DNA from: Microbacteriaceae bacterium PS02068
Lineage (GTDB): Bacteria > Actinomycetota > Actinomycetes > Actinomycetales > Microbacteriaceae
DNA: 64,000 bases
Direction: 5' to 3'
NCBI GenBank assembly: GCA_029959325.1
Contig: JASCPF010000002.1
Location: 1 to 64,000 of the forward strand
Position numbers and translations under genes: made by a program. Below, in pieces: positions 57,182-64,000 of this stretch. The notes under the pieces are model-generated. The model did no database searches and had not been told where the DNA came from. It saw only the letters and a list, made by a program, of their open reading frames with translations. Numbering within the stretch: the stretch's first letter is position 1; every line of letters begins with the position of its first letter.

Positions 57182-58728
57182 GGGCGCCTCCAGACGCGGC
57201 CATCGCGGGCCAAGAGTTCGTCGGCTGAGGGAGGACCCCACGAGCCGGGGGAGTACTGCTCGAGCGGGCCGCCCAGCTGCGCCCAGTACTCCTCGACCGG
57301 GTCGAGGATCTTCCAGGACAGCTCGACCTCTTCGTGTCGCGGGAACAGCGGCGGGTCGCCCAGCAGCACATCGAGGATGAGGCGTTCGTATGCTTCGGGG
57401 CTCGACTCGGTGAACGCGTGGCCGTAGCCGAAGTCCATCGTGACGTCGCGCACCTCATTGGCGGCGCCGGGCACCTTCGAGCCGAAGCGGATCGTGACGC
57501 CCTCATCGGGCTGCACGCGGATCACGAGAGCGTTCTGGCCGAGCTCGAGGGTCTGGTTGCGCTGGAACAGGTGCTGCGGCGCGCGTTTGAAGACGACCGC
57601 GATCTCGGTGACCCGGCGCCCAAGGCGCTTCCCGGTGCGCAGGTAGAACGGCACGCCGGCCCACCGCCGGGTGGCGATCTCGAGCTTGACCGCGGCGTAG
57701 GTCTCGGTCGTCGATTCGGGGTTCATGCCGTCTTCGTCGAGGAACCCGGTCACCTCTTCGCCGCCCTGCCAGCCGCCGCCGTACTGTCCGCGCGCGCTGG
57801 CGGTGGAGAGATCTGCCGGCAGACGCACCGCTGCGAGCACCTTCTCCTTCTCGCTGCGGAGGTCCGTCGCGTCCATCGAGATGGGCTCTTCCATCGCGGT
57901 CAGAGCGAGCAGCTGCAGCAGATGGTTCTGGATGACGTCGCGCGCCGCGCCGATGCCGTCGTAGTAGCCCGCACGGCCGCCCACGCCGATGTCCTCGGCC
58001 ATGGTGATCTGCACGTGATCGACGTAGTTGGCGTTCCAGATCGGTTCGTACAGCTCGTTCGCGAAGCGCAACGCGAGGATGTTCTGCACCGTCTCCTTGC
58101 CGAGGTAGTGGTCGATCCGGAAGATCGAGTCGGCGGGGAAGGCCACTTCGAGGGCGGCGTTCAGCTCGCGCGCGGTCTGCAGGTCAGAGCCGAAGGGCTT
58201 CTCGATGACGACGCGCCGCCAGGCATCCGGATTCGTCGACTTGTCGTCGACGAGGCCCGACTCTTTCAGCTGGCGGGCCACGATCGGGAAGTCGCGCGGC
58301 GGGATCGACAGGTAGAACGCGTGGTTGCCCATCGTGCCGCGCTCGACGTCGAGCTTCTCGACCGTCTCGCGCAGGCGCCGGAACGCATCGGGGTCGCCGA
58401 ACTCGCCGGAGACGAAGCGGATGCCTTGCAGCAGCTGCTTCCAGGTCTCTTCGCGGAACGGCGTGCGTGCGTGCTGACGCACGGCGTCGTGCACGACGTT
58501 CGCGAAGTCCTGATCCTCCCAATCGCGACGCGCGAAGCCGACGAGCGCGAAGCCCGGCGGAAGCAGGCCGCGGTTGGCCAGGTCGTAGACGGCGGGCATG
58601 AGCTTCTTGCGCGACAGGTCTCCCGTCACGCCGAAGATCACCAGCGCGCTCGGACCGGCGATGCGGTTCAGGCGGCGGTCATCGTCGTCGCGCAGGGGAT
58701 TGTGCCCGCGCGTGATCTCGACAGTCAT
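57178..58728 (-). CDS. zwf: Glucose-6-phosphate 1-dehydrogenase
   Basis: First enzyme of the oxidative pentose phosphate pathway, making NADPH. The product is 516 residues. FGVTGDLSRKKLMPAVYDLA is the coenzyme site, RIDHYLGKETVQN the active-site block with catalytic His, and PVEEYWAQLGG near the end. Lies 13 bases after pgi and overlaps opcA. Confidence 0.98.
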   Translation of the reverse strand: MTVEITRGHNPLRDDDDRRLNRIAGPSALVIFGVTGDLSRKKLMPAVYDLANRGLLPPGFALVGFARRDWEDQDFANVVHDAVRQHARTPFREETWKQLLQGIRFVSGEFGDPDAFRRLRETVEKLDVERGTMGNHAFYLSIPPRDFPIVARQLKESGLVDDKSTNPDAWRRVVIEKPFGSDLQTARELNAALEVAFPADSIFRIDHYLGKETVQNILALRFANELYEPIWNANYVDHVQITMAEDIGVGGRAGYYDGIGAARDVIQNHLLQLLALTAMEEPISMDATDLRSEKEKVLAAVRLPADLSTASARGQYGGGWQGGEEVTGFLDEDGMNPESTTETYAAVKLEIATRRWAGVPFYLRTGKRLGRRVTEIAVVFKRAPQHLFQRNQTLELGQNALVIRVQPDEGVTIRFGSKVPGAANEVRDVTMDFGYGHAFTESSPEAYERLILDVLLGDPPLFPRHEEVELSWKILDPVEEYWAQLGGPLEQYSPGSWGPPSADELLARDGRVWRRP

Positions 58729-58741
58729 CGTGAGGGAACTC

Positions 58742-60370
58742 CTACTGCGCCGCTTCGAACAGCGCGAGCACGTCGGTTTGGGGGTCGGTCAGGGTGAGGG
58801 TGACGACGGGCCTGCCGTGCGCCACGAGCACGGCAGCGTCGCCAGCCGCCTGCGCCGCGATGAGCTGACCGAAGGTGAACGGGCGACCCGGGATCTCGAG
58901 GTCGACGTCGCCCGAACCCAGGATCTGCAGGAACACACCCTCGGCGGGGCCGCCCTTGTGATACTGCCCCGTCGAGTGCAGGAAGCGGGGTCCCCATCCG
59001 AACGTCGTGGGGCGACCACTGTCGGCGGCGACGAGTTCGCGCAGCCCCGCGAGCTGCGGCACAGCGGTTCGGTCGACATATGCCTGAATCGACACATAGC
59101 CGGTGGGGGAGAGCTGCGCCCAGAGCGCGTCGAGCACGCCGGCGACGGTGCCCGAGGCGGCGAGCGCCGGGTCTGAGACGCGGACCTCGACATCGCCTGT
59201 CACGAACGCCGGCGGTGTGGCATCGGGTCGGCCGTCGAGGAGACCGCGGGCGGCCTCTTTGGCGGATTCGACGTCGGGCTGGTCGAACGGGTTGATGCCG
59301 AGGATCTGGCCCGCGATGGCTGTCGCGTACTCCCAGACGATCAGCTGCGCGCCCAGCGAGCCGCTGATGAGCACCTCATCCGGGTTCTGCTCGAGGATGC
59401 GGAAGTGCACGGCGTCGTCGACGAGCCGCACGATCTGCAGGTCGGCGGGTGTCTGGTCCACTTCTGGTGAGACGGGCAGCAGAACGACGGGCAGGATGCC
59501 CGTGCCGTTCTTGCCCGTCGACTCGGCGACGAGCTGCTCGATCCAGTCGGGCAGGCCCACGATGTGAGTGCCGTCGGTCACGAGCCCGAGCTTGTCGCGG
59601 CGCGGCGCATCGGCGGTGCGCCCGGCGATGGCCGCGGCGAGCACGAGAGCCGGGTTGCGATGGTCGTCGATGGCGACTTCCAGCAGCGTGGCTTCGGCTT
59701 CGTCGAGAAGCTCGGACACATCGACGCCGGCGAGCCCCGTGGGAACGAGCCCGAACGCCGTGAGCGCCGAGTAGCGACCGCCGACGTTCGGATCGGCCGT
59801 GAACACGCGATACCCGGCCTCGCGCGCCGAGGCATCCAGCGGCGATCCGGGGTCGGTCACGACGACGATGCGCCCGGCGGGATCGATGCCGAGGTCGCTC
59901 CAGGCGGCCTCGAAGGCGCGGCGCGCCGAATCGGTTTCGATGGTCGAGCCCGATTTCGACGCGACGACGAGCACGGTCTGCTCGAGGCCCCCCGCCTCGG
60001 CGTCGCCGTCGATCGCGGCGAGCACCTGGCCGGGATCGGTCGAATCGAGGACGACGAGCGGCACGCCGGCCGTCGCCGCGATGACTTCGGGAGCGAGCGA
60101 CGAACCGCCCATCCCCGCGAGGACCACACGGGTGATGCCCCGGGCGGTCAGGTCGGCGCGGAGCGCCTCGATCTCGGCGACGAGCGGTCGCGAGACGCTG
60201 ACCGCGTCGACCCAGCCGAGGCGACGGGATGCCTCCGCGGCCGCGTCGGGACCCCAGAGGTCCGCGTCGCCGGCCGTGATGCCGCTCGCGATGAGCGAAT
60301 CGACGAGGCCCGGCAGTGTCTGCTCGACCACGTCCTTCGCGTGGCCGGAGACGTGGATCTCGAAGCTCAC
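58742..60370 (-). CDS. pgi: Glucose-6-phosphate isomerase, actinobacterial type
   Basis: Interconverts glucose-6-phosphate and fructose-6-phosphate, 542 residues. It belongs to a divergent bacterial branch with two sugar isomerase domains: [32 protein letters not shown], and the late [11 protein letters not shown] block. GTG 60370 overlaps the tal stop (GTGA). Its place inside the pentose phosphate operon lets fructose-6-phosphate from tal/tkt re-enter zwf. Confidence 0.95.
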   Translation of the reverse strand: MSFEIHVSGHAKDVVEQTLPGLVDSLIASGITAGDADLWGPDAAAEASRRLGWVDAVSVSRPLVAEIEALRADLTARGITRVVLAGMGGSSLAPEVIAATAGVPLVVLDSTDPGQVLAAIDGDAEAGGLEQTVLVVASKSGSTIETDSARRAFEAAWSDLGIDPAGRIVVVTDPGSPLDASAREAGYRVFTADPNVGGRYSALTAFGLVPTGLAGVDVSELLDEAEATLLEVAIDDHRNPALVLAAAIAGRTADAPRRDKLGLVTDGTHIVGLPDWIEQLVAESTGKNGTGILPVVLLPVSPEVDQTPADLQIVRLVDDAVHFRILEQNPDEVLISGSLGAQLIVWEYATAIAGQILGINPFDQPDVESAKEAARGLLDGRPDATPPAFVTGDVEVRVSDPALAASGTVAGVLDALWAQLSPTGYVSIQAYVDRTAVPQLAGLRELVAADSGRPTTFGWGPRFLHSTGQYHKGGPAEGVFLQILGSGDVDLEIPGRPFTFGQLIAAQAAGDAAVLVAHGRPVVTLTLTDPQTDVLALFEAAQ

Positions 60371-61488
60371 CGGGCGATCTCCGGAGCGTCCGCGAGTGCG
60401 GTGCGGACGGTGTTCTTGAGGTCTAGCCAGGAGGCGATGAACTTCTCGACGCCCTCGTCTTCGAGCAGCTGGGTGACGTCGGCGATGTCGATGCCGGCCG
60501 CAGCAAGCTGGTCGAAGACCTCGTGCGCGTCGGCGTAGGCGCCCGTGATCGTGTCACCCGTGACAACACCGTGGTCGAAGGTGGCCTCGAGGGTCTTCTC
60601 GGGCATCGTGTTCACGGTGCCGGGCGCGACGAGCTCGGTCACGTAGAGCGTGTCCGGCAGGGCAGGATCCTTGACGCCCGTGGACGCCCACAGGGGGCGC
60701 TGCACGTTGCCGCCCGCCGCGACGAGCTCCTGGGCACCGGGCTCCGCGAAGCGCTGCTCGAACAGCTCGTAGGCGAGGCGCGCGTTCGCGAGCCCGGCCT
60801 TCGACTTCAACGCGACCGCGTCACCACCGAGGGCGGTGAGGCGCTTGTCGACCTCGGTGTCCACGCGGGACACGAAGAACGACGCCACCGAGTGGATGCC
60901 CGCAAGGTCATGACCGTTCGCCTTCGCCTGCTCGAGGCCGGCGAGGTACGCGTCGATGACCTCGGCGTAGCGCTCGAGCGAGAAGATCAGGGTCACATTG
61001 ACCGAGATCCCCGCCGCAAGGGTCGCGGTGATCGCGGGAAGGCCCGCCTTCGTCGCGGGGATCTTGATGAGCGCGTTGGGGCGGTCGACCTTCGCCCACA
61101 GCTTCTGCGCCTCCGCGATCGTCGCGTCGGTGTCGTGCGCGAGATCGGGGGACACCTCGATCGACACCCGCCCATCCACGCCGCTGGTCGCGTCATAGAC
61201 GGGGCGGAAGATGTCGGAGGCATCCCGCACATCGGTCGTCGTGATCTCGAAGATCGCCGCGTCGACATCCGCACCCGCGGCCGCGAGAGCGGCGAGGGGC
61301 GCGTCGTACGAATCGTCGTTCTTGTTGCCGATCGCGGCCTGGAAGATCGACGGATTCGTCGTCACGCCGACCACGTTCCGCGTCTCGATGAGTTCGGCGA
61401 GATTGCCCGAATCGATGCGCGAACGCGACAGGTCATCCAGCCAGATGCTGACGCCGGCGGCGGACAGGTCTTCAGTGGGGGTGCTCAT
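60367..61488 (-). CDS. tal: Transaldolase
   Basis: Transfers dihydroxyacetone units between sugar phosphates. The product is 373 residues, the long actinobacterial/cyanobacterial type. [30 protein letters not shown] (Schiff-base Lys region) and [11 protein letters not shown] are present. ATG 61488 overlaps the tkt stop (ATGA). Confidence 0.97.
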   Translation of the reverse strand: MSTPTEDLSAAGVSIWLDDLSRSRIDSGNLAELIETRNVVGVTTNPSIFQAAIGNKNDDSYDAPLAALAAAGADVDAAIFEITTTDVRDASDIFRPVYDATSGVDGRVSIEVSPDLAHDTDATIAEAQKLWAKVDRPNALIKIPATKAGLPAITATLAAGISVNVTLIFSLERYAEVIDAYLAGLEQAKANGHDLAGIHSVASFFVSRVDTEVDKRLTALGGDAVALKSKAGLANARLAYELFEQRFAEPGAQELVAAGGNVQRPLWASTGVKDPALPDTLYVTELVAPGTVNTMPEKTLEATFDHGVVTGDTITGAYADAHEVFDQLAAAGIDIADVTQLLEDEGVEKFIASWLDLKNTVRTALADAPEIAR

Positions 61489-63572
61489 GCGTTCTCCTTG
61501 ACAGTGGCGCGCGCCGCTTCGACGACGTGGTCGGCGGTGATGCCGAACTTCTCGAACAGGGTCTTGTAGTCGGCAGACGCGCCGAAGTGGTCGATGCCGA
61601 CCGAGCGGCCGGTGTCGCCGACGATCGTCCGCCAGAGCGGGGTAGAGCCGGCCTCGACCGAGACGCGCGCCTTCACCGCGGCGGGCAGCACGCTCTCGCG
61701 GTAGGCGGCATCCTGCTCGGCGAACCATTCCAGCGACGGCGCCGAGACGACGCGCGCCTGGATGCCCTCGGCCGCGAGAGTCTCGCGAGCGGCGACGGCG
61801 AGCTGCACTTCCGAGCCCGTCGCGACGAGGATCACATCGGGGTCGCCCTCGCTGTCGATCAGGACGTACGCGCCCTTGGCGACGCCATCGGTGGTCGCGA
61901 AGCCGTCTTCGCCGCGCGGGAACGTCGGGACGTTCTGGCGGGTCAGGGCGATGCCGACCGGGCCACCGCTCGTGCGGCGGACGATCTCGAGCCACGCGGC
62001 GCTGGTCTCGTTGGCGTCGGCGGGGCGCACGACCGTCATGTTCGGAATGAGGCGCAGGGTCGAGATCTGCTCGACGGGCTGGTGAGTGGGGCCGTCTTCG
62101 CCGAGGGCGACCGAGTCGTGCGTCCAGACGAAGATCGACGGGATGTCCATGAGGGCGGCCAGACGCACCGGGGGGCGCATGTAGTCGCTGAAGATCAGGA
62201 ATGTGCCGCCGAACGGGCGGGTCGGGCCGTGCAGCTTGATGCCGTTGACGATCGCGCCCATCGCGTGCTCGCGGATGCCGAAGTGCAGCACGCGCCCGTA
62301 CGGGTCGCCCGACCACTCGTGGGTCGACCACTCGCTCGGGATGAAGCTCTTGGCATCCTTGATCGTCGTCAGGTTCGACTCGGCCAGGTCGGCCGAACCA
62401 CCCCACAGCTCGGGCAGCTGAGCCGCGAGAGCGTTGATGACAGTGCCGGATGCGGCGCGGGTGGAGACATCCTTGCCTGCGGCGAACGACGGCGCCGACA
62501 GGTCGGCCGGCAGCTCGCCCGCCTCGAGGCGAGCGAGCAACGCAGCCCGCTCGGGGTTCGCGGCGGCCCACGCGTCGAAGTCGCTCTGCCACGCCGCACG
62601 GGCCGTCTTGGCGCGGTCGCCGAGTTCGCGCGTGTGCGCGATGACGTCGTCTGCGACGACGAAGCTCTTCTCGGGGTCGAAGCCGAGCACCTTCTTGGTC
62701 GCGGCGAGCTCGTCGGCACCGAGGGCTGAGCCGTGGATCTTGCCGCTGTTCTGCTTGCCGGGGCTCGGCCAGCCGATGATCGTCTTCACGATGATCAGCG
62801 ACGGCTTGTCGGTGACGCCCTGCGCGGCCTGCACCGCGGCGTACAGCTCGGCGACGTCTTCGACGTACTCGCCGGTCTTCTTCCAGTCGACCGTCTGCAC
62901 GTGCCAGCCGTAGGAGTCATAGCGCTTCGCGACGTCCTCGGTGAACGCGACGTTGGTGTCGTCTTCGATGGAGATCTGGTTCGAGTCGTAGAACGCGATC
63001 AGGTTGCCGAGGTTCTGGTGGCCCGCGAGGCTGGATGCCTCGGACGTGACACCCTCCTGCAGGTCGCCGTCACCCGCGATCACGTACACGTAGTGGTCGA
63101 ACGGGCTCGTGCCCGCGGCCGCCTCGGGGTCGAACAGGCCGCGCTCGTAGCGCGCCGCGTAGGCGAAGCCCACGGCCGAGGCCAGACCTTGGCCCAGCGG
63201 CCCGGTCGTGATCTCGACGCCCTTGGTGTGGCCGTATTCGGGATGCCCCGGGGTCAGCGACCCCCAGGTGCGCAGCTCTTCGAGGTCTTTCAGTTCGAGG
63301 CCGAAACCGCCGAGGTAGAGCTGCACGTACTGCGTCAGGGACGAGTGACCCGCAGACAGGATGAAACGGTCGCGGCCAAGCCAGTGCGTGTCGGCCGGGT
63401 CGTGGCGCAGCACCCGCTGGTAGAGCAGGTAGGCGAGCGGCGCGAGGCTCATCGCGGTGCCGGGGTGGCCGTTGCCCACCTTCTCGACGGCGTCGGCCGC
63501 CAGCACGCGCGCGGTGTCCACCGCGCGCCGATCGATCTCATCCCAGCTCAAATCGGAGGTCAGCTCGGGCAC
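61485..63572 (-). CDS. tkt: Transketolase
   Basis: Thiamine-diphosphate enzyme that moves two-carbon units between sugar phosphates. The product is 695 residues. [32 protein letters not shown], the ThDP motif around [20 protein letters not shown], and [15 protein letters not shown] are intact. GTG 63572 is preferred because GAAAGG lies 8 bases upstream; an in-frame ATG at 63599 would add nine residues. First gene of the operon, divergent from ctaB. Confidence 0.97.
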   Translation of the reverse strand: MPELTSDLSWDEIDRRAVDTARVLAADAVEKVGNGHPGTAMSLAPLAYLLYQRVLRHDPADTHWLGRDRFILSAGHSSLTQYVQLYLGGFGLELKDLEELRTWGSLTPGHPEYGHTKGVEITTGPLGQGLASAVGFAYAARYERGLFDPEAAAGTSPFDHYVYVIAGDGDLQEGVTSEASSLAGHQNLGNLIAFYDSNQISIEDDTNVAFTEDVAKRYDSYGWHVQTVDWKKTGEYVEDVAELYAAVQAAQGVTDKPSLIIVKTIIGWPSPGKQNSGKIHGSALGADELAATKKVLGFDPEKSFVVADDVIAHTRELGDRAKTARAAWQSDFDAWAAANPERAALLARLEAGELPADLSAPSFAAGKDVSTRAASGTVINALAAQLPELWGGSADLAESNLTTIKDAKSFIPSEWSTHEWSGDPYGRVLHFGIREHAMGAIVNGIKLHGPTRPFGGTFLIFSDYMRPPVRLAALMDIPSIFVWTHDSVALGEDGPTHQPVEQISTLRLIPNMTVVRPADANETSAAWLEIVRRTSGGPVGIALTRQNVPTFPRGEDGFATTDGVAKGAYVLIDSEGDPDVILVATGSEVQLAVAARETLAAEGIQARVVSAPSLEWFAEQDAAYRESVLPAAVKARVSVEAGSTPLWRTIVGDTGRSVGIDHFGASADYKTLFEKFGITADHVVEAARATVKENA

Positions 63573-63750
63573 GCGGTCGCCTTTCTGCAAGAGCGCCACG
63601 ACAGCCAGTCCGGTCCTTGGAGAAAAGGAAGAGTGGGGATCGGCGCGGGCGCGCGGATTGTGTTCTCAGCATATCGAAGCGGTATGCCGCACAGGCGATG
63701 TGTGTCACCGTGGGAAACTCAATCGGCCCGGTCGGCCAAAGGCGATGCCG

Positions 63751-63756
63751 TAGACT
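63751..63756 (+). promoter_or_regulatory. Putative -10 box for ctaB
   Basis: TAGACT in the 215-base tkt-ctaB gap, 31 bases before the ctaB ATG, with AGGGGCG as binding site. I saw no other clear element in the gap. Confidence 0.45.
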
Positions 63757-63787
63757 GTCAGCGACTTTCCAGACAGTGGCAGGGGCG

Positions 63788-64000
63788 ATGGACATCACGA
63801 CGACGCGCGGGATCGAGCACGTCTCGAGCCGACCCGGCTTCGGTCGCACCCTGAAGGCGTACGTCTCGCTGACGAAGCCGCGCGTGCTCGAGTTGCTGCT
63901 CGTCACCACGGTGCCGGTCATGATCCTGGCCCAGGGCGGCATGCCGAGCCTGGGGCTCGTGCTCGCGACCGTGATCGGCGGCGCGCTGTCGGCGGGGTCG
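63788..64000 (+). CDS. ctaB: Haem O synthase (protoheme IX farnesyltransferase), 3' end beyond window
   Basis: First 71 residues of a UbiA-family prenyltransferase. [20 protein letters not shown] then [20 protein letters not shown] is the typical CtaB start, where the first helix follows SLTKPR. The enzyme farnesylates haem b to haem O for the aa3 oxidase encoded at 19.3-28.1 kb. The adjacent divergent tkt is a common actinobacterial arrangement. The frame is open to the window edge. Confidence 0.93.
   Translation, partial: MDITTTRGIEHVSSRPGFGRTLKAYVSLTKPRVLELLLVTTVPVMILAQGGMPSLGLVLATVIGGALSAGS

Overview
The window is high-GC actinobacterial chromosome. Its gene content, and the habit of starting transcripts directly at ATG/GTG, fit a Microbacterium-like member of the Microbacteriaceae. 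The evidence is FtsZ/SepF/YggT/DivIVA synteny, an actinobacterial cytochrome bcc/aa3 branch (qcrCAB, ctaCDF, ctaE), RbpA, WhiA, OpcA, an actinobacterial-type glucose-6-phosphate isomerase and DUF3043. It is almost entirely core genome: about 61 genes, densely packed, with no gene-free stretch over 300 bases. I see no rRNA, tRNA, insertion sequence, prophage, CRISPR array or biosynthetic cluster.

Layout. 1-6.2 kb is the end of the division/cell-wall cluster: ftsQ (cut by the left edge), ftsZ, yggS, sepF, yggT, divIVA, lspA, an rluD-type pseudouridine synthase. 6.2-19.1 kb holds an acyl-CoA ligase, a deacetylase lipoprotein, dnaE, a membrane protein, hisD, nrdR, pyrD, a DUF3043 protein, an M20 dipeptidase and an A-type Fe-S carrier. 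19.2-28.2 kb is the respiratory region: ctaC-ctaD-ctaF plus a PP2C phosphatase on the plus strand, facing a rhodanese gene and ctaE-qcrC-qcrA-qcrB on the minus strand. 28.3-34.2 kb is mixed: trpD, a small membrane protein, a PHP protein, a 5'-3' exonuclease, a DUF6318-like lipoprotein paired with a secreted PKD-like protein, a YchJ-like SEC-C protein and a small membrane protein. 34.4-40.3 kb has rpsA, a histidine kinase overlapping a 7-TM protein with a degenerate GGDEF domain, coaE, a DUF4126 protein and a 33-residue acidic ORF. 40.3-48.7 kb is the nucleotide-excision-repair region uvrB/uvrA/uvrC, with an OhrR-like MarR regulator, a divergent zinc-ribbon protein and a VOC protein between uvrB and uvrA. 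48.8-55.4 kb is rapZ-whiA-sodA-gapA-pgk-tpiA-secG-rbpA. 55.4-63.6 kb is a minus-strand pentose-phosphate operon tkt-tal-pgi-zwf-opcA-pgl with 4-base stop/start overlaps. ctaB starts at the right edge, divergent from tkt.

The genes form coherent units: septum assembly, respiration from quinol through bcc to aa3 (with haem O synthase ctaB at the edge), excision repair, lower glycolysis, and the pentose phosphate pathway.

No wholly new multi-gene system stands out. The strongest unexplained signals are: (1) the heptamer GGATGCC/GGCATCC, seen by eye roughly a hundred times, about 1.6 per kb and several-fold over composition; (2) a recurring TANNNT box 6-8 nt before the start codon at about eighteen genes; (3) a nested palindrome in the ftsZ leader; (4) palindromic intergenic repeats; and (5) accessory gene pairs whose partners or function are unclear: kinase/degenerate GGDEF, lipoprotein/PKD protein, and OhrR-like regulator/zinc ribbon.
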